Assembly: GCA_945878585.1 (NCBI GenBank)
Contig: CAMDXQ010000008.1
Coordinates: forward strand, 1 to 32,792
Length of the DNA stretch: 32,792 nucleotides
Source of the DNA: Akkermansia muciniphila
GTDB lineage: Bacteria > Verrucomicrobiota > Verrucomicrobiia > Methylacidiphilales > Verrucolacustridaceae
Direction of reading: 5' to 3'
This document shows positions 16,572 through 25,963 of this stretch, piece after piece; the stretch's first letter is position 1, and the number at the start of each line of letters is the position of its first letter. Made by a program: the position numbers and the translations under genes. The notes under the pieces are model-generated. The model made no database searches. It saw only the letters and a list, made by a program, of their open reading frames with translations, and was not told where the DNA came from.

Positions 16572-16646
16572 TGGCTCCGGAGGCTGGGATCGAACCAGCG
16601 ACCAATGCATTAACAGTGCATCGCTCTACCGCTGAGCTACTCCGGA
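16572..16646 (-). tRNA. tRNA-Asn (anticodon GTT)
   Basis: The minus strand gives TCCGGAG acceptor pairing with CTCCGGA, D arm GCTC/GAGC, anticodon stem ATGCA/TGCAT with loop CTGTTAA (anticodon GTT), and T arm GCTGG-TTCGATC-CCAGC. Discriminator G is followed by an encoded CCA, which the nearby tRNA-Arg lacks. It converges on tRNA-Arg with 36 bases between them. Confidence 0.96.
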
Positions 16647-16706
16647 AAGCAGTTTGGTAACCTACCGAAAAACTGGAGAGGACTCAACCCCCACGGATGA
16701 GTGAAA

Positions 16707-18287
16707 TTAAGTCCACCGGGGCAAAAGAAAGTAGGAAAGGCTATCGGTGAGCGCAAGGGCGCTTGCCTCGAGAATATTGCTTGAGACACCCACGGTGCCC
16801 CATTCGCGGGTTCCGTCGCTTGATTCCACCAGAACCCGAATCCGGGCGGCGGTACCCCCGCGGGAGCTTACAATGCGGACTTTGTAGTCGATCAGCTTCA
16901 TTTTTCGCAGGGAAGGAAAGGCCGGGAGGAGCGCTTTACGAAGTGCAGCATCGAGGGCGTTCACAGGTCCGTCTCCCTTGGCAGAAGTTTTTTGAATCTT
17001 TTTTCCGATGCGGACGGAGATCGTGGCGTGACTGGTTTCACGGGCCGAGGGACGGGCCCGGACCACCTCCACTTTGTAGGACTCGATCTGAAAAGGGGCA
17101 GGGATCTTTTCGAGAGACCGGCGAACCAGGAGCTCGAAGGAGGCATCGGCTGCCTCAAATTCGTAGCCGTCTTTTTCCAGCTTTTTTATTTTTGCAAGGA
17201 TGGCGCGGGTTTGCGGGGATTTCTCCTCGACGGCGATGCCAAGTTCGCGGGCCTTCATCATCACATTCGCTCCGCCGGAGAGTTCGCCGACAAGAATCCG
17301 TTGGTGATTCCCCACGCTGGCGGGATCGATGTGCTCGAAACTGGAGGCAATCTTGTTTACGGCGTTGACGTGCATCCCGCCTTTATGGGCAAAGGCGGTA
17401 CGGCCAACAAAAGGGGCGCGGGGATCGTGATGGAGGTTGGCCAGTTCGTCGACAAAAGCGGAAAGTTCGGAAAGTTGTCGGAGATTTCCCTCGGGCAGGA
17501 TTTTTTTTCCGAGTTTGAGTTCGAGAAGGGGTAGGAGAGTGGTGAGATTACAGTTTCCCGTGCGCTCCCCGTACCCGTTCATTGTTCCTTGGACTTGCAA
17601 TGCGCCCTCTTCTACTGCGGCTACAGCATTCGCAACGCCGAGTCCGCAGTCGTTGTGGGTATGGATGCCGACCTTGGTTTTTGGAAAGCGGTTGCGGACA
17701 GTGCGAACCGTGGTGGCGATTTCCGACGGAAGACGACCTCCGTTCGTGTCGCAGAGGACGAGGTAATCGGCTCCTGCTTCGGCGGCAGCTTCCAAAGTGC
17801 GGAGTGCGTATTCGTTGTCGGCGGTGAAGCCGTCGAAGAAGTGTTCTGCATCGTAGATAACCTCACGGCCCTCTTTCTTAAGAAAGGCAACGGAGTCGGC
17901 GATCATACGAAGGTTTTCCGTGGGGGTGGTACGGAGGACTTTTTCGACGTGAAGGAGCCAGCTTTTTCCGAAGATGGTGACTACGGGGGTTTCGGCTTCG
18001 AGGAGGAGTCGGATCTGAGAATCGGCAGAGGCGTCAATGTCGGGGCGGCGGGTGGAGCCGAAAGCGGCGAGTTTGCAGGAACCCCATGAAAGTTTTCCTG
18101 CCTCGGCAAAAAAATCGCGATCCTTGTCGTTGGAACCGGGCCACCCGCCTTCCACATAGTCGAGCCCGTAAGAAGCGAGTCGTTCGGCCAAGCGAAGTTT
18201 GTCGGAAAGGGAAAAGTGGACTCCTTCCGCTTGGGCGCCGTCGCGAAGGGTGGTGTCGTAAATAGTGAGATGGGGGGCAGCGGACAT
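16707..18287 (-). CDS. cimA: (R)-citramalate synthase
   Basis: It condenses pyruvate and acetyl-CoA to (R)-citramalate, opening a threonine-independent route to isoleucine. The 526-residue protein has the HMGL/LeuA TIM barrel: 'IYDTTLRDGAQAEGVHFSLSDKLRLAERL' near the N-terminus, the CimA-type 'DYVEGGWPGSNDKD' (about 44), 'YDAEHFFDGFTADNEYALRTLEAA', and the metal site 'HTHNDCGLGVANAVAAVEEGA' (about 208) followed by 'GTMNGYGERTGNCNLTTLLPLL'. The C-terminal regulatory domain (about 390-526) includes 'VNALDAALRKALLPAFPSL'. The 'VEGGWPGSN' block and 'GTMNGYGERTGN' separate it from 2-isopropylmalate synthase. It follows the K+ channel gene in the same direction after 62 bases. Confidence 0.93.
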   Translation of the reverse strand: MSAAPHLTIYDTTLRDGAQAEGVHFSLSDKLRLAERLASYGLDYVEGGWPGSNDKDRDFFAEAGKLSWGSCKLAAFGSTRRPDIDASADSQIRLLLEAETPVVTIFGKSWLLHVEKVLRTTPTENLRMIADSVAFLKKEGREVIYDAEHFFDGFTADNEYALRTLEAAAEAGADYLVLCDTNGGRLPSEIATTVRTVRNRFPKTKVGIHTHNDCGLGVANAVAAVEEGALQVQGTMNGYGERTGNCNLTTLLPLLELKLGKKILPEGNLRQLSELSAFVDELANLHHDPRAPFVGRTAFAHKGGMHVNAVNKIASSFEHIDPASVGNHQRILVGELSGGANVMMKARELGIAVEEKSPQTRAILAKIKKLEKDGYEFEAADASFELLVRRSLEKIPAPFQIESYKVEVVRARPSARETSHATISVRIGKKIQKTSAKGDGPVNALDAALRKALLPAFPSLRKMKLIDYKVRIVSSRGGTAARIRVLVESSDGTREWGTVGVSSNILEASALALTDSLSYFLLPRWT

Positions 18288-18349
18288 AGAGGGAGATCCT
18301 AACTGGGAATAAAGAGAGGCGAAAGAAGGAAGGAATCGGCTCCGAGGGG

Positions 18350-19693
18350 CTAAACTTGACCGGCACGAAGGTCGGATTCGGCAATTCGGGTGGCGGCCAC
18401 TTTACGAACATGGGCAGCAAAGTCCGGGAACTGTTCAAGAACGAGGGAGAAGGTTTCCCGATCAATCAGGGAGAGGGCACAAAAGGTTTTTGCACGGACA
18501 TCGGCCAAACGGGGGCGATCTGGATCGAGTAGGGCCAGTTCTCCAAAATATTCGCCCTCCCCCAAGGTGGCCACTACGCCTTGTTTCGGGTCCACGACTT
18601 CGACTTCGCCGCGGTTGATAAGGTACATGGCCGAGCCGGGTTCACCGTGGTGAATGATGGTGTCTCCTGGGGTATAGACGACGGAGGTCAGTCCACTGAT
18701 CAAACGGTGGAGGACGGGTGTTTCTGCACCACGAAGCATCGGAATTTGCTCCAAGATATGGCGGTTGAGGAAAAGTCCGACCGACCGGCGCAGGCCAGGG
18801 GAGAGATCCCCAAGGAGGTCATCATGATCATGGCCCAACCCGGTCTGCCAGAGGTATTCATGATATCCGAGGATCTGTTTCTGCAGGGAGTCGGGCATAT
18901 TTTTGTATTTCATGAGGGTGTTCAATCGTTCGATTTTTGAATCAAAAGCGGCCCGAGCGCTGTCGGAGCGTGAGATGAGCGAAGCCACGTTCGCCACGAC
19001 GGTGGCATAGAGACCTGCCCCGAGAATCATGGCCAGCATGGTATAGATCATCTGAGGTTCAGTTTTTGGGGTGATATCGCCAAATCCGGTTGTCGAAACG
19101 GTGGTGACCGACCAGTAGAGAGCTCGGATGTAGGTATGGCCGGCGGTGAGACCGTGGGTCACTCCATCTACGGCGATCCACCCACAGGCAAGAAGGTGAA
19201 TGACCAGAGTGATCCAAAGAAGGAATACAGTGAGTCGTCGGGCAATGAAAAATCGGGAGGGAGTGCGGACAAAATCCTTGCTGAAGACCACGACGCGGGC
19301 CAACCGGAAGAGGCAAAGAAAGGAGATGGGCTCCGACCAGACTCCTTGGGGAAGGAAAAGATTGCTGATGAAACCCCATGGTAGGGACCCAATGAGATCC
19401 CAGAAAAAGTAGGTCTCTAGATAATGAAGGCGGGCCTGCTTTCCGTGCAGAGTGCCGCGTGCTGTGGAAACAGGGCGTTGGAAGCGGAGTAGAATATCGA
19501 ATATTAAAAGGAGGGAAGTCGTGAGGTTTACACTGAGTACCAAAAGGGGGGCTGACTGAAGAAATTTGAGTGCGACGATGGCCGGGAGTTCGACGCTGCG
19601 AAAAACAGCCACAGAAACGACCAGCCAATCCAAGAACTTCCAGAACCAAGAGGTCCCTTCGGAAAGCGTAATTTTAGTTTCCTTCGATTTCAT
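18350..19693 (-). CDS. cyclic-nucleotide-gated potassium channel
   Basis: This is a six-helix tetrameric cation channel with a C-terminal cyclic-nucleotide domain. Hydrophobic segments are visible at about 20-32, 38-68, 95-115 and 122-138, plus S5 (155-173) and S6 (215-240). The pore is 'ALYWSVTTVSTTGFGDITPK' with selectivity filter TTGFGD (201-206), which fits potassium. S4 carries spaced basic residues ('LFRLARVVVFSKDFVRTPSRFFIARR'). A C-linker precedes the cNMP domain (about 325-430) with the phosphate-binding cassette 'EYFGELALLDPDRPRLADVRA', including the Gly-Glu pair and Arg395. The usual Thr/Ser after that Arg is Leu396, which may affect cAMP versus cGMP choice (inference). It resembles SthK/HCN-type prokaryotic channels. 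It is divergent from the protease gene. Confidence 0.93.
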   Translation of the reverse strand: MKSKETKITLSEGTSWFWKFLDWLVVSVAVFRSVELPAIVALKFLQSAPLLVLSVNLTTSLLLIFDILLRFQRPVSTARGTLHGKQARLHYLETYFFWDLIGSLPWGFISNLFLPQGVWSEPISFLCLFRLARVVVFSKDFVRTPSRFFIARRLTVFLLWITLVIHLLACGWIAVDGVTHGLTAGHTYIRALYWSVTTVSTTGFGDITPKTEPQMIYTMLAMILGAGLYATVVANVASLISRSDSARAAFDSKIERLNTLMKYKNMPDSLQKQILGYHEYLWQTGLGHDHDDLLGDLSPGLRRSVGLFLNRHILEQIPMLRGAETPVLHRLISGLTSVVYTPGDTIIHHGEPGSAMYLINRGEVEVVDPKQGVVATLGEGEYFGELALLDPDRPRLADVRAKTFCALSLIDRETFSLVLEQFPDFAAHVRKVAATRIAESDLRAGQV

Positions 19694-19826
19694 GAAAGCG
19701 CCTGAGGATACTGTCCCTTTTTATCTGAAAAACAGATGCAAATAGAGCTGATTTTTATAGGAGATAGTCAACTAGGTGGCTGATTCCATAAGTAATTGAT
19801 AGTCATAGTAATTTAGTTTTTTTTGC

Positions 19827-19856
19827 TTGAACTTTTTTGGCATCAAGTTGTCTAAA
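19827..19856 (+). promoter_or_regulatory. weak candidate promoter upstream of the large protease
   Basis: The 243-base AT-rich gap between the channel and the protease has a TTGAAC hexamer, 18 bases, then TCTAAA, each matching four of six sigma-70 consensus positions. The protease ATG at 19937 has no clear ribosome-binding site (AAGTTCATA precedes it). I see nothing else in this gap. Confidence 0.25.
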
Positions 19857-19936
19857 TTCTCCAATGGCGAAAATAATATTTTGGGGTAAGTTTGGGAAGA
19901 GGAATTTAAAGAAATCAAGCAATATGTAAGTTCATA

Positions 19937-22900
19937 ATGAATAGATACTTAAAAATCTTTTCAGGGTTGATTTTGCTGGCTCTTTTTGGTGCCTTTTTTC
20001 TTTTCTTTGCTTGGAGCGAAAAAAAGTTTCCAAATCAGATAAACAAAGTCCCGGTCGCGACTCATGAGAAACCCAAGACCGATGATCCTCATTTACAAGA
20101 ATCGAAAAAAGATGCTCCGCAAAGTTCCGGTGTCGCCTCCTTACCCGGAACAACAACCCCCAACACGCAACTTTCCTTCGTTAAGGCGGATGGCTCACCC
20201 CTACCGAATGTCATTTATCTGAATGCGGGACCGATTGATACGGATCTACCGGGGACAAAGGCCCGGCGACAACCCTTGGCCTACTTTTCGGGAAAGCAGC
20301 TTCAGTTGATCCAGTGGAATGGACCGGTACAAGCGGGGTGGATCGATGAATTGAATCGCCTCGGCGTCGAGATCATTGATTACATTCCAGAGAATGCTTT
20401 CTTGGTCTACGGCGACTGGAAAGTTTTGAGCGCCATGCAAAAAAAGATGGCAGACAAGGATTATGTTCGGTGGGAGGGCTCCTATCGGCCGACGGATAAG
20501 ATCCAGCCTGGCGCATTGGACGCAAGTCGAGAGGAGCCCGATCTTTTTGCGGTACAGATGGTGCTCAACCCGCAGTCCAATCCCGAAACCTTAAAAACCA
20601 TCCGTTCCCTTCAGATTTCTGAAACCATTAAGGAAGAACCTGCTGGAAAGTACTATAATGTCATCACTCGTTTGCCTCCGGTAAAGATTGCCAATCTAGC
20701 AGAGCGACCAGACATCATTTCCATCGGACCCTACACCATCCCAAAAATGTTTTGTGAGCGTCAAGCCATCATCATGACGGGTCAGTTGAATGGAAATGTT
20801 CCAGTGCTGGGGTCTGGGTACCTGACTTGGCTAGCTGGAAAAGGTTTTACTCAAGCGCAGTTTGACGCCTCGGGTCTTGTGGTTGACGTGACGGACTCCC
20901 CAATCGACAACGGCACAGTGAGCCCCAATCACTTCGCCTTATATAAAGGCGGCGATATCGTGAATGCATCAAGGATGGTTTATTCGCGTTTGGAGGGAAC
21001 GGCGAATTCAGGGAGCCGCACTCAAGCAGTCGACGGGCACGGAAATCTGAATGCCCATATCATTGGGGGGCAGGTCAACATGAACACGTCGCCCCATATG
21101 GACTCTTCTGGATTTCATTTTGGGATGGGGATCTGTCCTTTTGTCAAAGTGGGTGGATCGATCATTTTTGACACCAGTTTTTTCACGAACCCGAATTATC
21201 CCAATCTGGCGGCACGGGCCTACCGGGACGGAGTGAGGATCAGTTGTAACTCATGGGGAGCAGACACGGCAGGAGCCTACGATTTGGATGCACAGAGCTA
21301 CGATGCGTTGGTACGGGATGCCCAGCCGACGGGTTCGGCTGTGGCTACGGCTGGCAACCAGCAGGTGACCTTTGTTTTTGCGGCCGGGAATGCCGGATCC
21401 GGGGCTAAGACCGTGGGGTCGCCTGGAACGGCGAAGAATGTGATCACGGTCGGTGCAGCAGAAAATGTTCAAGCATTTGGCGGTGCGGACAGCAGCGGGG
21501 TAGCCGACTCCGGGGCGGATAGTGCGAACGACATCATTGATTTCTCAAGCCGAGGTCCTTGCTCGGACAGCCGAGCCAAGCCGGATATTGTCGCGCCAGG
21601 AACTCATATTTCAGGCGGTGTGCCTCAGGCAGTGAAGACCATGAGTGGAACGGGAACCAAATTGTCTGTTTTTGACGGGTCTGGAGTAAGTGGAGGGGTG
21701 AGCAGCATCTATTTCCCATCGGCTGGACAGCAGTTTTACACTGCCTCTTCCGGAACGAGCCACTCCACTCCCGGAGTCGCGGGAGGGGCAGCGCTCGTTT
21801 ATCAGTGGTTTTTGAACCGAGGATCTGCCGCACCTAGTCCTGCGATGGTGAAGGGGTTTATGATGAATTCTGCCCGTTATATGTCGGGAGTTTTCGCCAA
21901 CGATAATCTTTATTCCAACAACCAGGGAATGGGTATGGTGAATTTGGAAACCTCGTTCGATGGTGTTCCACGTCTGTTGAGGGATCAAGTGACGGCGGAT
22001 CTTTTTACGGCTACCGGACAAAGCCGGACTTGGACGGGGACCGTGACTTCCACAGGAAAGCCGTTCCGGGTGACAGTGGCGTGGACGGATGCGCCAGGGT
22101 CAACCACGGGAAATGCTTATAAAAACAATCTCGATTTGACCGTGGTCGTGAATGGGACGACATACAAAGGAAATGTTTTTACTGGGGCCAATTCGACTTC
22201 CGGTGGGGTGGCTGATGCCAGGAACAATGTGGAAAGCGTGTTTTTGCCTGCGGGTACGAGCGGAAATGTGGCAATCACCGTCGCCGCGACGAACATCAAC
22301 TCGGACGGGGTGCCGAACTACGGGACAACGGTGGATCAAGACTTTGCTTTGGTTGCCTATAACTTTGCGGAAGGGAATCCAGCTCCGACCGTTGTCATGA
22401 CCGCTCCGACAGAGGGTACAACCGTGCTACCCAATGCTCCGGTGACATTAACTGCTACGGCGACTGATCTGACTCTGACAGGTTCGGCAGGAGTAGTGAG
22501 CAAAGTGGAATTCTTTGATGGTACAACTTCCTTGGGTTCCGTGAGTTCTGCCCCTTATTTGGTCGTATGGACTCCAACAGTCAGCGGAGTGCATGTCCTC
22601 ACCGCGAAAGCGACCGACAGTGAAAACGCGGTGGGAATTTCCCCCGCCGTGAACCTGAGGGTTTTGTCGGAAAGCGGGCAACCAACTTTGACCTCCTTCT
22701 CGCCAACCAGCGGAGTAGCTGGAAGCTTGGTGACCATTTCAGGCGATAACTTTGCGGTCGGAGCGGGCACTTCCGTGAAGTTTAATGGGGTGGACGCCGC
22801 ATTCACGGTCAATTCCTTGAATCAGATCACGGCAACGGTGCCCGCCTCAGCCACCACTGGAGTAATCACCGTGGCCACGGCTTATGGGACTGTGGTCAGT

Positions 22901-25858
22901 TTGGGGAACTATACGGTTGTACCGATTGTGTTGAGTGAAGATTTCTCGGCGTTAACGGCAGGAGATAATACGACGACCAGCGGGTCATCTACAGCGTGGA
23001 CGGGAGACACTTTGTTCCCGACCGTGGTGAGAGCATATCAGGCAGGTGGTGCGGTGAAGCTTGGGACGAGTAATGTCATTGGATCGATTACCAGTAAGAC
23101 CTTGGATTTGAGTAGTGGGCCTTTCGACGTGAGTTTTGATGTCAAAGGGTGGAATTCGGCAGGTGAGATCACTGTGACCGCAAATGGCCAAACACAAAAT
23201 GTGACATACACGAGCATTATGAGTGGAAGTTTCGAAACCAAGATTTTGCGTTTTTCGGCCGGTACGGCAAATACTGTGATTACTCTCTCAACCACTAGCG
23301 CAACGAAGAGGGCTTTTTTGGATAACATCATTGTGACGAAAGCGGCCTCGGCTGTCAGTGCGCCTGTAATCAGCAGCTCCCTGACACAGACGGGGACGGT
23401 GGGTGCCACGTTTAATTATCAGATCACGAGCTCTGGAAGCCCGACCTCTTATGGAGCTGCAGGTTTACCTGAGGGACTTGGCATCAACACATCGACGGGA
23501 GCAATCACAGGAACTCCGACTGTGACGGGAACCTCGAATGTGACGATTTCCGCAACGAATGGTTCGGGAACAGGAACGGCCACATTGGTGATTACGGTGA
23601 ACTCATCAGCTTCAGCTCCTGTCATTAGCAGTTCCCTGACACAGTCCGGCCAGGTGGGAAGCATATTTAATTATCAGATCACCGCTTCTGGAAGCCCAAC
23701 CTCCTATGGAGCAACAGGGTTGCCCGTGGGATTGAGCGTCAGCACATCCACTGGGGCAATCACAGGAATTCCGACAGTGGCGGGAACATCAAATGTGACG
23801 ATTTCTGCAACGAACGGATCGGGAACAGGAACGGCCACCCTGGTCATCACGGTGAATCCGAGCAGTGGTGGAGTCACAACTTTACTAAGTGAGGATTTTT
23901 CATCACTCACGACAGGAAGTGAGGCATCACCTTCGACAGTTGAGGTCACGAGCAACCTAACAGCTAACTTTCCAGCATCCATAAAGGCTTTTTCCGCTGG
24001 AGGTAAAGTGAAACTGGGAAACAGCAGTTTGGCTGGTTCCGTAACAAGCAAAACGCTGGATTTAAGTGCGAATGGGGGTGTTTTCAATGTCAGCTTTGAT
24101 GTGAAGGGTTGGACGACTGTAGAAGGTTCAATCAAGGTAACAGTCGGTTCTCTCGCGCCTCAAACAGTTGCCTACAATGCCACGATGTCGTCTGCCTCAT
24201 ATGAGACCAAGACTCTAAACTTTACAGGTGGGCAGGCTAATTCGACGGTTAAAATTGAGACAACCGCGAAACGCGCTTTTATTGATAATGTGATTGTAGC
24301 CACCTCGGGCTCATCCTCGGCACCTGCAGTCAGTGTGAGTGGAACGCTGTCGGCAGTGAACACGACGTATGGAACTGCATCCCCGGTACCGACCAGTTTC
24401 ACAGTCTCCGGTTCAAATCTGACGGAAGGGATTTTGATCAATGCGCCATCGGGTTATGAAGTCTCCCAGACGCCGGGAGGTGCTTCTGGTTACGCCCCCA
24501 CGCAGACGGTAGGTACGGCAGGGACAGTGTCGGGGACAACGATTTATGCGCGCTTGCAGGCGACGGCCCCCGTGGGCACGTATTCCGGAAATATCACTTG
24601 CAACAGTGCCGGATCGGCCGGAGCCATTTTAGCCACGGTGGAAAGTTCTGTGGCAAAGAAGCAGCTTACGATCAGCGGTCTTGTTGGGTTGGATAAAGAG
24701 TATGATGCAACTAATTCAGCAGGAGTTACTGGAACGCCAACTTACCTCGGATTAGTCAACGGAGATGTCTTCAGTGTAACAGGGGTCCCCACCGCCACTT
24801 TTGCAGACAAAAATGTGGGAATAAACAAAGCCGTGACCACCTCAGGATTTACCGACCCAAATGGAAACTATACAGTCACGGCTCCGACGGTGACGGCCAG
24901 TATCACGCCCAAAGAGGTAGTCATCTTGGGGTTAAGCGGGGTTAATAAAACCTATGATGGAACGTCTTCAGGCGCCTTGAGCGGAACGGCTAGCTTGTTG
25001 GGGGTTGAGGCAGCAGATCAGCCAAGTGTGATATTGGGTGGAACTCCATTGGTTTCGTTTGTCAGCGCCAATGCCAGCCCAGCGGTAGAAATGGTGATCT
25101 CCGGATACTCGTTGAACGGTGCAGAAGCAGCGAATTATATATTAATCCAGCCGATCGGTTTGGCAGCGGATATCACTCCGAAGCCGGCCACGATTGTGGC
25201 GAATGACCTTTTCAAGGTTAGTGGTACAACGCTGGTTTTAGGAGCAGGCCAGACAGAATTCACCTCAAGTGGCCTGGTCAGCGGCGAACGAATCGGCTCG
25301 GTGACGCTAATGGCGAGTGGGGGAACGGAAGCGGGTGCACCCCGAGGTATCTATTCCATCACCCCCTCTCATCCCGTGGCTGCGATCACCATTCCTTCGA
25401 ACACATTTCGTGAGGGGAACTATGAGATGACCTACACTCAAGGAAGCTTGAGTGTGATTGATTCTCCGACGACTATCACTCTTTCGGATTGGGCGGATCA
25501 AAATGGTCTTACCGGGGTAGATGCCTTGCCTGATTCGGATCCTGACAAGGATGGAATGTCCAATTTGATGGAGTACTATCTAGGACTTAGTCCAAACAGT
25601 TCTTCAGGTTCAGGAGGAATGTTCAGCCTCTCTAGGGGACTAAATAACACAGTTTCATTAACTTATCGTAGAGCCAAGGGCGTCAGCGGGGTGTCGGCTG
25701 AGGTACAAGCCACCGGGGACCTTTTCAGTATTTGGGGAACGAGTGGGGTGAAGGAAACAGTGGTGGATAAGGGCACTTACGAAGAGGTGACGGCTACGGT
25801 GACAAATGCACCGGGTGAGACGAAAAAGTATATGCGGTTGAGGGTGACTGCGCCGTAG
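19937..25858 (+). CDS. giant secreted subtilisin-like (S8) protease with adhesion-type repeats
   Basis: The 1973-residue protein starts with a signal or anchor helix (about 8-26, 'FSGLILLALFGAFFLFFAW'), then a pro-region. The S8 catalytic domain covers about 310-660: Asp320 in 'VVDVTDSPID', His368 in 'DGHGNLNAHIIGG' (three residues longer than the usual HGTHVAG), oxyanion Asn485 in 'FAAGNAG', and Ser608 in 'SSGTSHSTPGVAGG'. 'SSRGPCSDSRAKPDIVAPG' is also typical. A jelly-roll-like domain follows to about 810. Next come an Ig-like domain (about 817-910), an IPT/TIG domain ('SFSPTSGVAGSLVTISGDNF'), a 'LSEDFSAL...RAFLDNIIV' module, two He_PIG repeats, and a second copy of the SEDFS module. Then come a 'TYGTASPVPTSF' domain, two YDG repeats ('KEYDAT', 'KTYDGT') and an MBG-like domain. 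The C-terminus has the calcium-type 'DSDPDKDGMSNLMEYYLGLSP'. No beta-barrel is seen, so it is not a classical autotransporter. Probably an exported or cell-surface degradative enzyme. Confidence 0.9.
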   Translation: MNRYLKIFSGLILLALFGAFFLFFAWSEKKFPNQINKVPVATHEKPKTDDPHLQESKKDAPQSSGVASLPGTTTPNTQLSFVKADGSPLPNVIYLNAGPIDTDLPGTKARRQPLAYFSGKQLQLIQWNGPVQAGWIDELNRLGVEIIDYIPENAFLVYGDWKVLSAMQKKMADKDYVRWEGSYRPTDKIQPGALDASREEPDLFAVQMVLNPQSNPETLKTIRSLQISETIKEEPAGKYYNVITRLPPVKIANLAERPDIISIGPYTIPKMFCERQAIIMTGQLNGNVPVLGSGYLTWLAGKGFTQAQFDASGLVVDVTDSPIDNGTVSPNHFALYKGGDIVNASRMVYSRLEGTANSGSRTQAVDGHGNLNAHIIGGQVNMNTSPHMDSSGFHFGMGICPFVKVGGSIIFDTSFFTNPNYPNLAARAYRDGVRISCNSWGADTAGAYDLDAQSYDALVRDAQPTGSAVATAGNQQVTFVFAAGNAGSGAKTVGSPGTAKNVITVGAAENVQAFGGADSSGVADSGADSANDIIDFSSRGPCSDSRAKPDIVAPGTHISGGVPQAVKTMSGTGTKLSVFDGSGVSGGVSSIYFPSAGQQFYTASSGTSHSTPGVAGGAALVYQWFLNRGSAAPSPAMVKGFMMNSARYMSGVFANDNLYSNNQGMGMVNLETSFDGVPRLLRDQVTADLFTATGQSRTWTGTVTSTGKPFRVTVAWTDAPGSTTGNAYKNNLDLTVVVNGTTYKGNVFTGANSTSGGVADARNNVESVFLPAGTSGNVAITVAATNINSDGVPNYGTTVDQDFALVAYNFAEGNPAPTVVMTAPTEGTTVLPNAPVTLTATATDLTLTGSAGVVSKVEFFDGTTSLGSVSSAPYLVVWTPTVSGVHVLTAKATDSENAVGISPAVNLRVLSESGQPTLTSFSPTSGVAGSLVTISGDNFAVGAGTSVKFNGVDAAFTVNSLNQITATVPASATTGVITVATAYGTVVSLGNYTVVPIVLSEDFSALTAGDNTTTSGSSTAWTGDTLFPTVVRAYQAGGAVKLGTSNVIGSITSKTLDLSSGPFDVSFDVKGWNSAGEITVTANGQTQNVTYTSIMSGSFETKILRFSAGTANTVITLSTTSATKRAFLDNIIVTKAASAVSAPVISSSLTQTGTVGATFNYQITSSGSPTSYGAAGLPEGLGINTSTGAITGTPTVTGTSNVTISATNGSGTGTATLVITVNSSASAPVISSSLTQSGQVGSIFNYQITASGSPTSYGATGLPVGLSVSTSTGAITGIPTVAGTSNVTISATNGSGTGTATLVITVNPSSGGVTTLLSEDFSSLTTGSEASPSTVEVTSNLTANFPASIKAFSAGGKVKLGNSSLAGSVTSKTLDLSANGGVFNVSFDVKGWTTVEGSIKVTVGSLAPQTVAYNATMSSASYETKTLNFTGGQANSTVKIETTAKRAFIDNVIVATSGSSSAPAVSVSGTLSAVNTTYGTASPVPTSFTVSGSNLTEGILINAPSGYEVSQTPGGASGYAPTQTVGTAGTVSGTTIYARLQATAPVGTYSGNITCNSAGSAGAILATVESSVAKKQLTISGLVGLDKEYDATNSAGVTGTPTYLGLVNGDVFSVTGVPTATFADKNVGINKAVTTSGFTDPNGNYTVTAPTVTASITPKEVVILGLSGVNKTYDGTSSGALSGTASLLGVEAADQPSVILGGTPLVSFVSANASPAVEMVISGYSLNGAEAANYILIQPIGLAADITPKPATIVANDLFKVSGTTLVLGAGQTEFTSSGLVSGERIGSVTLMASGGTEAGAPRGIYSITPSHPVAAITIPSNTFREGNYEMTYTQGSLSVIDSPTTITLSDWADQNGLTGVDALPDSDPDKDGMSNLMEYYLGLSPNSSSGSGGMFSLSRGLNNTVSLTYRRAKGVSGVSAEVQATGDLFSIWGTSGVKETVVDKGTYEEVTATVTNAPGETKKYMRLRVTAP
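23360..23857 (+). repeat. tandem 255-base repeat encoding two He_PIG domains
   Basis: Two head-to-tail copies begin at 23360 and 23615 within the protease gene. Both encode 'APVISSSLTQ.G.VG..FNYQIT.SGSPTSYGA.GLP.GL...TSTGAITG.PTV.GTSNVTISATNGSGTGTATLVITVN'. Long stretches are also identical at the DNA level, so the duplication looks recent or is kept alike by recombination. Confidence 0.9.
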
Positions 25859-25963
25859 GGCGTGTTGCTTTCCTAACGGTTAGGGGAGGTGGGTTGGTAA
25901 GTTTTGGAGATTTGATTTACCCCTTGAATGACAGGGGGGCCTGAAAAGATGGTGGGGCGGGTA

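Noticed and set aside
16462-16646. Integration site at the tRNA pair
   Set aside because: No integrase, no duplicated tRNA 3' end and no mobile genes are seen nearby.
16763-18089. Plus-strand ORFs of 109-201 residues opposite cimA
   Set aside because: cimA is well supported over the whole stretch; these are frames opened by biased codon use on the other strand.
23449-24441. Minus-strand ORFs of 71-143 residues inside the protease gene
   Set aside because: They are Val/Pro/Ala-rich shadows of the repeat-coding strand, and their similarity to each other simply mirrors the plus-strand repeats.
19937-25858. Classical type V autotransporter
   Set aside because: YDG/MBG repeats suggested it, but the C-terminus is a calcium-type and small soluble domain with no 12-strand beta-barrel and no terminal aromatic residue.
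25877-25889. Small palindrome CCTAAC-G-GTTAGG after the protease stop
   Set aside because: The stem is too short and leaves no real loop, and no T-tract follows, so I cannot support it as a terminator or operator.
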